Of a DNA stretch of 64,000 nucleotides, positions 21,446 through 33,690 are shown piece after piece. Within the stretch, counting starts at the first letter, position 1; each line of letters begins with the position of its first letter. A program made the position numbers and the translations under genes. Source of the stretch: Ursus arctos (taxonomy: Eukaryota > Chordata > Mammalia > Carnivora > Ursidae); the NCBI RefSeq assembly GCF_023065955.2, contig NW_026622808.1, forward strand, positions 41,676,475-41,740,474. Direction: 5' to 3'. Under the pieces are notes generated by a model. That model was given only the letters and a program-made list of their open reading frames with translations. It ran no database searches and was not told where the DNA came from.

Positions 21446-23349
21446 AGGGAGAGGTTCTGTTTTCTGCCTACTAAAGGCATCAATATTTCAGATTTACTTC
21501 TTTTTCATTGTTTTCTTTTTTCATCTGTCCAGCTCCAAACGATCACGGGCACAAATGAGGTCCTTCCGTTTTATACACTGTGTGTGAGAATCATACCTTT
21601 CTTGCTAGGCACAGCTAAACATATGTACTCTCTGCAAAACAAAAACAAAAACAAAACAAAAAAACCCAGAAAACCAAAAATAAACAAATACCACTAAGGG
21701 AGGAAAAACAGAATACATCGTCCAGAAACATATGAATTCACCCAGTGTACAGTTTCGAAGGCAGTCTACCCACTGACAGCCTTTCCCTCCGTTCTCAATC
21801 ATTTATTTTGTGATATGTCCTATATTTGGAGAATGATTTCTAAGGAGTTTCATTGTTATTAGCAGTCTAGACACTTATGATAAATTAAAACCCCATTAAG
21901 TGTGAAGGTATCAAAACAGTAGCAGAGCTGCCTTCCCCTGCATATATTTTAGGATGACAGCCCTACTCCATCTGACTTCCTCACCAAGAACAGCTCATCA
22001 AACTCAGTTCTAGTGAAAGAGCTCAACCAGCACCTATTTTTGTACTACCTGAAAAAAAAAAAAAAAAAAGGCCCACACAGGCAGTACATCTGGTACAGAA
22101 ATGAAATTAAATACAACAATATTGAGGCATCAAACACTCAGATCCATTTCATTGTTTCCTATCCAGAAACACCCTAATTGAAGGTGGCATTCCAAGGTTA
22201 AATCCCAGTTCTGACAGCCTCTCATGTCAGACACCTGTCAAAATGTAATAAGACACCTGTGAAAGGAAGGGTGATGCGAAAAGCGTTATCAGATTTCCCA
22301 AATCGTGATCCCTAAGTTGGGGGATTCATGTCACCGAGCAAACGGGGTGGTAGCTGGGTGCCACTGGGGCCGCGCCATCATTCGCAGGCAAGGAAGAGTA
22401 AAAACAGAGAAAGATGACACCTTGGAAGGAAGAGCCATCGTGTTTTCAGTTCAGCAAATGATGATAATAAGCATGAAAGGACTGCTCTGAACGGGCTTAA
22501 ATTTCAGGATTCAGCCCTGGAGTCTTGATCCCAGTTAGAGGCAGGGAATTATTTTTTAATATCTGTTTTACATAATTAAGGGGCAGTGGCTTTCATGCAG
22601 ATGAGGCTTTGAATGTTCACAACACCAAATGGGCTTCATTAGCTTAGCTGGGCAATTAATGAAGCAGGAAGTAGAAAGCCAAGATAAAGCCTTATCTTCA
22701 AAAAGGTCTGAAGCAGGGAGCGCTGATAGTCGAGAGAGGTGGTGACGATGCATTTCCTACATTTATTCTCTGGAAGGCAAAACTTCTATAGCTCTTGATA
22801 GCTTTGAAAGCAGCACATACATCCCATTTAAGCCCCAAATGAGAGAAACAGGTGGTGTGTTTAAGGCTTTGTAGAAAGTCTTGAAGTATTTCCCAAACAT
22901 TTGTAAGTTTCACCAAGCCTTTCTCTTGTTATTCTACATGCCTTTTCTATTGTTTTCCAATTGCTTCCCTCATTTCCCTCCCATGTGCATTTCAAAGGAA
23001 ATTGGAGAGCTTAAAATGTGGCTAAATATAACAGCACTGAACTAACAGTGAATAAAACCTGCAGAAATTATTTGTGATGCATATTCCTCCTCTTCTGGTT
23101 AGGAAACTGCAATATCACGAATGAGCTATGCTCAGGAGAAAGGCTATTTGTTTACAAGACGCCAAGCACAGGCAGGCAGAGCTTGGGCTAAAAGACCTGA
23201 ATCCAATTCTCGATTATTTGAATGCAGATTTTTTCCTAGATAACTAGCCACATACCCATGTTGAAGAATCAGATAAATCAAAAGTCTCACAGGTTAAGAA
23301 AGGCTAAACTGTAGCCTGTTCACTCTGCAAAGGACCATCCAAGTGGGCC
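21446..23349. other. Unique sequence
   Basis: Simple tracts are an (AAAAC)-type run near 21638-21665 and a poly-A (22052-22069). The block 22540-22760 is TAAT-rich and is discussed as a possible regulatory element. No exon-like frame is convincing. Confidence 0.4.
22052..22069. repeat. Poly-A tract
   Basis: Pure A-run; no retrocopy body recognised beside it. Confidence 0.9.
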
Positions 23350-23470
23350 CATTCTGGGGCAACTTTTTTATTTTGAAGATGAAAAAAAAAAGAGGCTCCT
23401 GACTTGGTCCTGAAAGCACTGAGTCACCAACAGTCAGGAGTAAATTCCAGGGCCCCTGTTTCTTACCCTG
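23350..23470 (-). mobile_element. Possible MIR fragment
   Basis: A weak antisense MIR pattern: 'ttttattttgaagatgaaa', 'aggctcctgacttggtcctg', 'gtaaattccagggcccctg'. Confidence 0.25.
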
Positions 23471-24369
23471 AGCTCTCTCTCTCTCTGCGTTCCTCCAAAG
23501 CCCCTCTAGGCTGCCAGCTTCAGGAAGAAGGGAGTCACAGAAAGATACACCTGGAAGGCGTCATTGGTTTCTCGACTTGTTTTCTGTTTATCTTTCTTTC
23601 TCACAGACATTCTGGTCTCAGGCTTCCGTGTTGTTTTTATGTGTTTACCTCCCTTTACCTTTGTTTAAACTGAAGCAGGTACATGGACTCAAAGACAGTG
23701 CTAGACTCAAAGAAATAAAGTGCTGGATAAAGAGCACAAACTTTAATGTCATGTTTACAGAGCAAACAGTAGTAGGCCCCGGAGACGAAGAAAAGCTCAA
23801 GCTGGGGAGGGACAGGAGGACACAAGCAGGCCCAACTCTAGGGTACAGAGGGAATAAAAAAACATGAGACTTTAAAGAGGGTCCCCATCTAGAATTCCAT
23901 GTGGCCAGCTGAAAGCCTCAATATCAAGTAAGGACCGTCACTGGCCAGGGCCCCCGAACCTCAATCCCATTACCAGATCAACCTGGACGGGCTCATCCTC
24001 TATAGATAATGCAACATCCTGTGGTTTGGGAGACCTACAGCAACCCAAACTGAGGGTGGGGGAGTTGGAAGGATAAGGAGGGGAAATTTTATTCCTTGAC
24101 ATTCAACATGGGTCTGAACAGAATGATTGGGGAATTTCCCCCAGAGCTTAGGGCAGCGGTGAACAGAGGGCACACCTCCCCTCTCATGTATATTGTGTTC
24201 ATTTGGTGTCTATCCAGCCTGTTTTCTAGGATAGCCTCCAGTAAATATTCTGTTACCTCACCACTTGTTGTCTCATCTGATCTCAGACTTGCTCTGACTT
24301 CTAATGTGAAAAGGCTGGTGCTCTGATAGATTGCTTAGATCCATCTAGTGACCCTGGAACTCAAGGCTT
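23471..24369. other. Unique noncoding sequence
   Basis: Nothing recognised. Confidence 0.4.
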
Positions 24370-24590
24370 CTCCAGTCTGCCCTTCATACCTCCTCTCTGT
24401 GCCCCCAAACTCAATACTCCAGCCAAATGAGAATCCCATACTGTTGCTGGAACATGCCCCATACTTGCTTCTACTACTAGTCTTTGTCGTTTCAGTCTTC
24501 CTACCTGAAAAGCTCTCCCTTCCCCCATCTTCACCTCTTGATAATTTATCCATACACCATTTAAGAACTTTTGACATTTGAAATGATTCA
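24370..24590 (+). mobile_element. L2 fragment
   Basis: 'cccttcatacctcctctctg', 'gttgctggaacatgcccc' and 'ctacctgaaaagctctccct' follow the L2 3' order loosely. Confidence 0.4.
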
Positions 24591-24714
24591 CAGATGGAAT
24601 GGGATGACCTCGGAGAAGAAGAGTCCCTAATACTGCAGGTGTTCAGGGAAAAAGGCAAGACAACACGTTAAGACCCTATCAGATAAAGGCTGGGCTACAA
24701 CGATAAAAATAATG

Positions 24715-24900
24715 AGAGTTAGCTAGGTGCCAGGAACTGCGGTAACCACGGGCCACACATCATTCGCACAATGACCCCAGGAAGGAGGTACAATAATCCT
24801 CGTTTTATAGGTGAGGCCCAGGAACATGCCCATGGTCATCCCACTGGGATTCAGATCAAAGCAGTAGGACTGAAAAGCCAGGTGTTAGCCCATGCCCTCT
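24715..24900 (-). mobile_element. MIR SINE
   Basis: Antisense MIR: 'taggtgccaggaactgcggt', 'cctcgttttataggtgaggc' and 'ggattcagatcaaagcagta'. Confidence 0.65.
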
Positions 24901-26039
24901 AACGGTCCTTCCAACACTGGCATTTTATTGTGTCAGTGTTCTTCCCTGTGTCCCTCTCTCACTGCCTGAGTGGAATGCCACCCCTCTTTCCTCTGTACCC
25001 TCTTGGCTCTTCTCTGGTAACGATTTCATTGGCTTCACCTGACATATCTGTACAGTTGCCTCATCTCACCGACTGGAATATAATCTGCTGGGAAGAACTC
25101 TGGCTGATCAACCCACAGAGCAGTCACATGGCCCGAGACAGGGCAGCCGCTAAACTTCTCTTGAATGAACACCTCCCACAACGTTTCACATACCACAGCG
25201 AGCTATAAATGGTGGTTGTATGTTTTGAAGATCACGATTCAAACAGCCGTCAAGAGTCGAAGTTTCTCATAGTAACAGCCTAGAGGCCCCTTTGCTGACA
25301 GCAGCACTCTGACCTTGACGAGATGGCCCACCAGACAATCTGTTCTCACCAGGCTGGGGGTGGGACTGAAAAGCCTTCTTCTTCAGCCAAGAAGTGCTGT
25401 TATAAAATTCTTTGTTATTGTTTGAAACCATTACATTCTTTATTGGTGCCAAGGTGCAAACAAAATCATTTGCTTTTGGCATTGGGACAAGTCCAGAATT
25501 ATGTTACTGATAAAAACCAGTCTCTAAAAATTCTAATTTGTTTCCACTTGCAGGCATATGCAGAAGCATTTCTGCCTTACCACATTGACCTTGAGTGGCT
25601 CGGGTCCCATCATTCTAGGGAGTTCCCTCTCTTGCGTCAAAGATATCATGGATTGCTGGGATTGTTCTGTCTTGGAGTAGAGGGAGCTGAGAAGACAAAG
25701 GTCAGCTAGGGACTGGAATGAATTCATTCTACTCCTATTCATGGTCAAGTCATGATTTCTTTTCTTATCCCTAAAACTAAAAGATAGTCATACTAAAAAA
25801 AGACCATCAGCTCTGACAACCAGACAAAACAAGCAAAGACAAAGCAAAGACATGTCCTTATTATACGTTATTTGCTTCTCCTATTATTGCCTATATAACA
25901 TCAAACAACCGCTTTCCCTTTGGACAAAAAGGCAGTTACATACAAAGCCATTTATGGCTAATGTCCTGATTCTACAGGCTAGAAACAGACACTAGTTCAA
26001 ATTCCTGTTGGTTCTACTTTCAAAATATGGTCTGACACT
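24901..26039. other. Unique noncoding sequence
   Basis: A good-looking splice acceptor (25542-25554, pyrimidine tract then cag) precedes an open frame, but no donor follows. Nothing else is recognised. Confidence 0.4.
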
Positions 26040-26750
26040 GTCTACTTCTTTCTATCTCAAACTCTCCCAGCCCAGACTACCGCTGCCTCTTACCTTGGGA
26101 GTGTCGCAATATCCTCTCCTCACTGGCCTCCCAGTTTCCACTTCTGTCCCACTCTTTCATTCTGCATAAGGCAACCAGAGTGGCCTTCTACAAATATAAA
26201 TCGTCTCACTTCTACCATCTGCTTCGGTGGCTTTCCACTGTATGGAGAATAAGCAAGCTAGAGCACAAGCCCTCAGGATGTGAGGTGGCACCTGTCCAGA
26301 TGGCTGCCTGCACTTTGGGCCACTCTCTCCCAGCACTCCTAGACTCCAGGCTTCTCTCACAGGCGAGCACTCACTGGTCTATAGGCCTGGGGCTCTCTTC
26401 CGTCACCTCTCCACAGCTGGTTCCCATCATCCTTCCGATCTCTGCTAAGTGTCACCTTCTTAGAACATCTTCTCTGACTCCCCTTTCTACAAGCACTTCT
26501 GCCTTCCTTTATTCCATTCCTATTTTCCATCACATTCATTTTTTTTTTCCTTCCCGGTATTTTTTTAACCATAATCAGCAATTATCTTCTTTATATATTT
26601 ACTTATTTATTTCCAGTGTTCCCTCCTGGAATTTAAGTTCCATGAGAACAAAGACCTTGTCAGTCTTGTGTGACACTGCATCTCCTCTAAGTCCTGGAAA
26701 ACATCACAGATACTCAAACAAGAACTGTGGAATGAATGAAAAAATGAATT
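26040..26750 (+). mobile_element. L2 LINE 3' region, long copy
   Basis: The L2 order is readable over about 700 bases: 'ccagagtggccttctacaaa', 'ggtggctttccactgtatgg', 'gtcaccttcttagaacatct', 'atatatttacttatttattt', 'taagttccatgagaacaaag' and 'gtggaatgaatgaa'. A 229-codon open frame (26180-26869) overlaps it. Because L2 3' sequence is noncoding, that frame is judged fortuitous. Confidence 0.65.
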
Positions 26751-26879
26751 CAAGCTCCATCATATCACAAGGTCTGCCGTTAACTGGGTCCCTGGCCTCA
26801 CCTACCAGCATTCGCTCACACGGACTAATGACACATGGCGCACCATGCCACCGGCTGTTGCACAACTAAGTCACTCTTT

Positions 26880-27165
26880 TTATCGTCTCCGTAATGATAC
26901 ACCGGCTACTGCCTCTTGCTGGGACATCCTTCACCTCTACGCCACTCAAGTCCGATTCTGCTCAAGGCTCAGTTTAACTGCTATTTCCTCTAGGATTTCA
27001 AATGAATCTCTGTCCCAAGGCAAAGTTAAATGCAGCAGTAATTTGTTAAGATATCTGCCTTTCAGTAGGTGGTCCAGAAGTGTACGAACCGAGGCTCCCT
27101 CACACCTTCGTCTTGAACACTGTGCCTGGCACACAAGAGAAATGTCAGATGAACGAGTGAGCTCA
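26880..27165 (+). mobile_element. Second L2 3' fragment
   Basis: 'gctcaaggctcagtttaact' and 'gctatttcctctaggatttc' are followed by the terminal motif 'gaacactgtgcctggcacac'. It repeats L2 3' positions already present in the upstream copy, so it is a separate insertion. Confidence 0.5.
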
Positions 27166-29085
27166 ATTGGACCACCACTTACTGCGCACCTTCTATCCCC
27201 CAATCGCTAGGCTCAGCGGAGGTCCTGCTGAGGGTTTCCCATGTTGGGAGCAGCATGCTTGAGTGACTGGGTTGCACAGATCACTGAGTGCATAAGATAA
27301 ATGAATTCCAGATGAGACATGAGAGCAAAGGAAAAGCGACACTGAAGGAGCCAGCACTTCCTAGTTTTGCTTCTGCTGCTACAGAAACATTTAGTCCAAA
27401 TGAGCAGAGATTTCCTGTGTTTCCAGGAGGGCCTCCAGGTCCCTGGGCATAAACAGTCACAATCCAAAACCCCCCACTAAGACACAAGAAAGAATCTTCA
27501 AATACAATATTCCTGACATGCTCATTAAGCTATTTTGGAAAATTAATGCCAAATGATTAAGAAGTTTAAAAAAAAAAAAACCCTTTAGGTGTAATATAAT
27601 AAAGCATCTCCCGGCAATAAAATTCACCCATGGCAATAACATTCCTTCTGGAGAGCTTCGTTTCTTTTCCACTCTTAGGTTCCTAAAGACCATTGTCATG
27701 AAGACCATTACAGGATTCAAGGGAGAATAAAATGAAAAGGATGTGTGGGATGATTTTTCTTCTTTTTTTTTTTTTTAAATACAGAGAAGTGACACACTTA
27801 CATACCAAAATACATGAGCCGCACGTTAGATAAAATCACAATTATAGTCAAGGATACATTTCACTGTTTATCCACAGCACACACTCAAGAAAGTACTCTA
27901 CAAGGGAACCATCAAAAGTCAAACAATTCCCAAACTTTTTCTTTCTGAGCACAGGTAGTAGTTAATATTATTCATTCTTGTATGAAAATTATAAGCTTAT
28001 GTGCCCATGTCTCCGTGTTTAAAAAAAAAAAAATGTAACACAGAGCACTTCCCAGCTAGATCCAGCTAATTCTTTTTCAAAGCAGTGCTCTTCTCCCAGT
28101 CTTAGCCAGCATCATGTGGGAGATGACCGGGTCCCTATACTGATACTTCTTTTTACTTCATAAATACACTGTCTACATTTGCCCGCTCCTACTAATATGT
28201 TTCCCTTTGTATTTTATTTGGATAGTGTTACAACCGATTTTAATGATGTCTTGTATGAGCACAATACTATCACTTCTAAAAAGCAGATCATTTTCTGAGT
28301 TAGAAGGCATATCCGGTGCCCCTGCTTACAGGTATGTTTGAGGCAGAGAGAAAGCAATTTCTGTGCATAAATGGACCTTTTATCAGATATGTGCTCATAT
28401 TCCTGTTTCAAATTTATGTCCCTTGATCCCTAAATGGTTTTAAGAGAAAAGTAGACTTTCTTCTAACCATGCCAAAGCATCAAAATCAGAACTCATTTGG
28501 GGGGGGGGGGGGGAGTACCACCAAACCACTATGCTACAGACTAAATCATGTGACATCAAAAATAAGTTTTCATTTAGTTTTTACCACTGAGTGGCTGTAT
28601 AGCCTTAAGAAAGTTACCTTTTGAACCCATCATCAACCAAGTAGTGTTCATTAAATGCACACTCTGTGCTAGAACCCACTTGATAAACATCTATCTCGTG
28701 CTCCACGTTCATATTCCATGCCTTGGTTGTGATTACTTCTGAAATGACCTCAACCATTCTAAATGACTACAAATGACTTTACATCAAGGGTAGGAAAAGA
28801 CTGACTTGAACACATAATGTAAAAGTCTTGAAGGAAGCATCAGTTAAACTGTATTTTTTACAACAATCAATGGGCTTCTGGAAAAGACAGAGGGCAAGAG
28901 AGAGAGGAGAGGCAGGCATCTTTATCACTGAGAAGGACAGTGTAATCCATAGTGATACCAAAAGAACAATCATTGAGTGATTAAGGATGAGAACTGCCAG
29001 GAAAAATAATAAGACAAAATTCAGTTAATGACCTTTGAGAATGTGAGATCAGAAGGTGAAACAGAGACCTTTCTGGATAACCCTG
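27166..29085. other. Unique sequence with a poly-G run
   Basis: A possible MIR scrap is at about 28570-28625. A 15-base G-run is listed separately. No exon-like frame. Confidence 0.4.
28499..28513. repeat. Poly-G run
   Basis: Fifteen consecutive G. The length may be affected by sequencing or assembly error. Confidence 0.85.
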
Positions 29086-29104
29086 TAAACCAGATCAAAT
29101 TTTT

Positions 29105-29344
29105 TTAATAATTATTTTTTTATTATGTTAGTGACCATACAGTACATCCTTAGTTTTTGATGTAGTGTTCCATGATTCATTATTTGCATATAACACCCAG
29201 TGCTCCATGCAATACGTGCCCTCCTTACTACCCATCACCAGCCTATCCCAATCCCCCACCCCTCTCCCCTCTGAAGCCCTCAGTTTGTTTCCCAGAGTCC
29301 ATAGTCTCTCGTGGTTCATTCCCCCTTCTGTTTACCCCCCCATT
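29105..29344 (-). mobile_element. 5'-truncated carnivore L1 3' UTR with perfect target duplication
   Basis: Antisense L1 3' UTR: 'accatacagtacatccttag', 'gtgttccatgattcattatt', 'aacacccagtgctccatgca'. The 19-base flanking copies taaaccagatcaaattttt (29086-29104 and 29345-29363) are identical. This marks a recent insertion by target-primed reverse transcription. Confidence 0.9.
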
Positions 29345-29363
29345 TAAACCAGATCAAATTTTT

Positions 29364-29515
29364 ATTCTGCTGTCCATAATGAAAACCAGAGACATCAGCT
29401 CCCTTACCAAAGTTGAGTTCAAATTTAGCCTTCTCTGTCACCAATAATCCATTAAACTTAGTTTGCAGAGAAATAGAACCTCCTTTTCAGAAAGAAGAGT
29501 GATATTCTCTTTGGA
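29364..29515. other. Short unique spacer between two L1 fragments
   Basis: Nothing recognised. Confidence 0.4.
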
Positions 29516-29968
29516 AACAGCTCAAGTGTCCATCGGCTGATGAATGGATAAAGAGTGAAATAAAAAAAGAACGTAATCTTGCCATTTGCTATAACATGGA
29601 TGGAGCTAGAGAGTATTATGCTAAGTGAAATAAGCCAGTCAGAGAAAGACAAATACCACATGATGACACCCATATGTGGAATTTAAGAAAGAAATGATCA
29701 AGGGGTGGGTGGGGGGTTAAAAAAAAAAAAAGAGGGAGGCAAACCAAGCAACAGACTCTTAACTACAGAGAACCAACTGATGGTTACCAGAGGGGAGGGG
29801 GGTGCGGGAATGGGTGAGATAGGTGATGGGGATCGAGGAGTGCACTTGCCACGATGAGCACCTGGTGTCATAGGGAAATGCTGAATCACTGTATTGTACC
29901 CTTGAAACTCATAAGACACAGTATGTTAACTAACTGGAATTTAAATAAAAACTTAAAAAAAATAAACT
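29516..29968 (+). mobile_element. Carnivore L1 3' end with internal deletion
   Basis: Starts in ORF2 ('caagtgtccatcggctgatg'), keeps 'gctaagtgaaataagccagt', then the 3' UTR ('gttaactaactggaatttaa') and an A-rich tail. Part of ORF2 after 'aaatggataaag'-like sequence is missing, so the reading frame is broken. Confidence 0.85.
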
Positions 29969-30603
29969 GCAGCAGCTTTAGGCAACTAAATCCAAAATCA
30001 AAGAGGGTTGTTTAATTTCCCCTCTTGAAGTTCTTACTGTCTTAGGGTATTTTAAAATAAAATAAAAATCCAACAATAAAACAGCTCAATTAAGCCTAAT
30101 TTGCGTGCTTCAGCATCTGGCTGGGTGACTGCTCCCGTACTTCACACTTGTACAGCAAAGCACTTTTTAATTAAGACCACTCATTCTGTTTCCTCTGTAC
30201 CAAACAACGATGAGGTTCTTGTTTGGGTACAAAACTCTCCAGGAAAAGGCTTAATGTAACCAAGGATTGTGTTTTTTTCTTTAAGTGCCAGGCAAACATT
30301 GGTTCAGAGTCTAGGCTGCCTGACCTACCTTAAAGCTGATCTCAACTTTATGTTAGAGATGCTAGGATTTTATTGCTACCATATAGAACTTAGAAATAAA
30401 TGCACACAGGTGTGCAGGCACACATACACAAAATCACTCAATAATCTTGCATATAAGCAACATAGCTTTGGTGTGCTATCCCACCGTGGAACAGAGTATG
30501 TGGTGTGTTACAGAAAAACAGAAAAACACTCTTGTTTTTGGGGATTGAGGTATTTAACGTTTCTCTACTTTGCTGGGACTTATATTTAAAATGCAGAGAA
30601 CCA
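29969..30603. other. Unique noncoding sequence
   Basis: Contains AT-rich homeobox-like motifs around 30085-30175 and no repeat I recognise. Confidence 0.4.
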
Positions 30604-30812
30604 GGGGCGCCTGGGTAGCACAGTCCTTAAGCATCTGCCTTTGGCTCAGGGCGTGATCCCGGCATTCTGGGATCGAGTCCCACATCGGGCCCCTCTGCTG
30701 GGAGCCTGCTTCTTCCTCTCCCACTCCCCTGCTGTGTTCCCTCTCTCGCTGGCTGTCTCTCTGTCACATAAATAAATATAAATAAATAAATAAATAATAA
30801 AATAAAATAAAA
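30604..30812 (+). mobile_element. Young Can-SINE (ursid-type), 18-base target duplication
   Basis: Head 'ggggcgcctgggtagcacag', then 'ggctcagggcgtgatcccgg', a CT-rich tract and an (AAAT)/(AAAAT) tail. Flanking copies taaaatgcagagaaccag at 30587-30604 and 30813-30830 are identical. Can-SINEs are tRNA-Lys-derived and mobilised by L1. Confidence 0.97.
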
Positions 30813-30830
30813 TAAAATGCAGAGAACCAG

Positions 30831-32111
30831 ACCTCAGCTGACCTTTTATGCCTGCCTTAGCTATCAGAGTAGAAACACAGAAGAATATGAGACTCCAAAG
30901 CTACGCTTTCTACTCAACTAATGGTACGTACAAAGAAACATCTCTTAATTAGCCTTACCCTGAGCTAACTTTCTCTGATCTGCCATGTATAATTAAATAT
31001 GTTAGCAAGACAGAAATGTGAGATACAGCAGCTTTCACACCCAAATTTTCAACTCCAAATTTATAAAAAGATAAATGTGGATTTTTTTTTTTTTTAGTTG
31101 AAAGCCCATCTTGAAGTATTTTATTTTCACTCTGAAAACTTTTCAACATTATGTTAAAAAGAAGAAAAAAGAAAATGGGTGGTAAAATTAGTAGTAGGGC
31201 TGAATTTTCAGAGAAGAGAATACTAAAGCAAACTAACAGAATCTCAGGTGCCCAGCCAAGGACCTGGTACCCCTCAGAAGATAAAGAATTCCCTCTCAAG
31301 TCTGTTCTCCCCCCAGGCGCATGTGGTGCCCACGCCACTGGTCTCTCACTTCTAGAAGTGACTCTGAAAGCCACAACGTTGATACAGGGCAGGAAACATC
31401 CAGCACGTGGGCACTAAAGAATGCTGACGGTGGCTTCCAGCCCCAGACACAGGGTGCCTCTTTAGGGCTAAATTAAATGAAATTATATTTTATCCCTCTT
31501 AATTTGGCACCCTTTGGAAATGTGAAAGCGCCTAGAGAAAAATGCTCTTTATATAACGAAGTGAAACAGTTTTGGAATATAGGCCTCTCCTATATTTATG
31601 CCTAAATATAACTAAGACATATGAGTGATAATTCACATTGGGTTTATAATATGTGAATAAATCGTTGGGAAAAAAAACTGATATTTTACAGGCATTTGAA
31701 AATAAACCTAGATAATATTTATAAACCTAGCGGAAGATGTATTTGATTAAACACATTTTGACCTTTAAAAGTCTTAATACTTTATTTATTTTTTTCTTAC
31801 ACGAAGGATTCTGTTGTGGTGGTTGAATCAATTTACACATCCAGAGCATATAACACAAAAAGAACTTGCAGTAAAATATCTTGTTATAGATAGGTTTTCT
31901 TACAGATAAAAATAGAGATAAATAATTCATGCTCTTATCACAATAACCTACCAAGAAAGAGATTAAAATAGAGTCCATATATGCAGATAGCTTTTCAATA
32001 TCATCTCTTATAAATGCCAGAAAGGTTTTCCTCTGTGTTGGCACTGTAAGTGTGCTTTAAAAAGGTAGTATCTATTGGACTAGGCACATTAATTCCAATC
32101 ATTTCATTAAA
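30831..32111. other. Unique noncoding sequence
   Basis: A T-run at 31082-31096 is the only simple tract. A 139-codon minus-strand frame (31374-30955) has no domain and reads through the T-run as lysines, so it is not supported. Confidence 0.4.
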
Positions 32112-32143
32112 ACACATGCGCTCACATGCGCGCACACACACAG

Positions 32144-32200
<57 letters not shown>
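32112..32200. repeat. Compound (CA)n microsatellite
   Basis: Two long CA runs separated by GACA interruptions, preceded by alternating GC/CA steps ('catgcgcgcaca'). Confidence 0.95.
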
Positions 32201-32202
<2 letters not shown>

Positions 32203-33690
32203 CTCTCTATTCTGGGCAAGTTTTGAAAGGCCATCTTGAGTAGCCAAAAGCTCTCCAACAATTTCTCCAAGACTTCATCTTCACTTTGACAGACTGCTCA
32301 ATTTAACCTTGGGGGAGTCCTTCTGAATTTCCCAGACAGACCAGAGGTTTAGACACAGTTGAAGATTCTGTGTTTGCATAAACAACTGTTTACGCTAAAA
32401 ACTAGTTCAGAGTTACCTTCAAAGCTGGCTCTCAGCCACTTAAGCCGGGAGTCAGTGAAGTAATGCCATTCCACAAGGGGGCTGTGGTTCAGTTTTCCTG
32501 GTGACCTGTTTTGTTTCTATGTTCTGCCTCTCCCAGGCTCACCACCCATCCTGCTGTCCTGGTCCTATTTTGCTGGAATGCCTAGTGTGTGGCCCCTTGG
32601 TTGGATGCTAAGTACCCACCCCTCACGAGCGGCCTGATTCTTCACTCTTCCCTGGCAGGGTCTGCAGCACAGAGGCCTCCTGGCCCAAAGGATCTTGCTA
32701 CAGGGTGCGGGGCTTCTCTCTTCTTGTTCCTCAAGCCTGGCTTGGTCCCTCCCACTTTCTAAGCTTCGTCTCTCAACTGCTCATTGATGCGTATGCTCTC
32801 ATCCTCGGCACCGGTCTGCACCATGTGCTTGGAAGTTTCTGAGCTCAGAAAGTCTCATACAGTGTTAATTCTGCTCTAAATGCAGTAAAGGAGAGGGAGG
32901 GGAGGGGAAAAAAGAGAGATTAAAATGACAGAACAGAAGTGCTGTTTCAGCCAGGATGTTTCTTCTCCCCCATCTCCTATATTAAAGTGGGCCTGATTTT
33001 CTAAATTCAGCAGAAGAGCCTGAGAAGAAATATTAGCTTTTCAGTTAATGTCATTCACACAAGGAATTTGTCAGAAGAGTCTGCATTTGAACTTTTCATG
33101 TCATCTCATGTATCTCAGAGGGTATTAAGCTCTATAAAATACAATTTCAAAAGTGAAATAATTCTCCATTTTGACTCTATAAGGGAGTCTCAGGGAATGT
33201 AAAAAAATAAGATAAAAAATAAAAAAAATAAATAACAACCACCTCTGGCCTATTCCTAAAGAGAGAATAAGTAGAGTAAGTAGAGATATTTCCTGGCCAA
33301 ATAACTAGAAGGATTACAACCCTTAGGGTCCCTATTCCAAAGGCCTCCAAATCCCAGCAGGTCTGGCAAAGCAGAATGGAGAAGGGGCTGGATATACATT
33401 ACAGGAAAAACAGAAGCAAGTGGTTAATGGTTTTCTTAAATGCTGCAGAAAATGGCTTATGTGTAAATAAATACAGTAGAGTATAGAGATGAACGAGGAA
33501 GAGAGTGAAAATGGAACCCAAGGGACCAGGAGGCCCTGTCCTCAGCTAGCCCGCCTGCACTAGCACAAATCAGACCTGGAGAGAAGCTCTTCCTCACTGT
33601 GTGGTTCCTCCCCTTCTCCTCAAATGGCTACTAACCCACCACCATAGCCAGAAATAAACTCATGACGCATGTGCTGTATTCCCCACCACC
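32201..33690. other. Unique noncoding sequence
   Basis: An A-rich tract occupies about 33199-33235. No other structure is recognised. Confidence 0.4.

Noticed and set aside
24335..24884. Overlapping frames on both strands around 24.3-24.7 kb
   Set aside because: They overlap L2-like sequence; no frame has a recognisable domain.
25542..25709. Possible internal exon after a good splice acceptor at 25554
   Set aside because: No acceptable donor follows the open frame, and the encoded sequence is unrecognised.
30604..30812. tRNA-like gene at the head of Can-SINEs
   Set aside because: The tRNA-Lys-like head is part of the SINE and cannot form an intact tRNA; the same applies to all thirteen copies.
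30955..31374. 139-codon minus-strand open frame with hydrophobic stretch
   Set aside because: It reads through a T-run as polylysine, has no domain or homologous feel, and lacks splice signals at either end.
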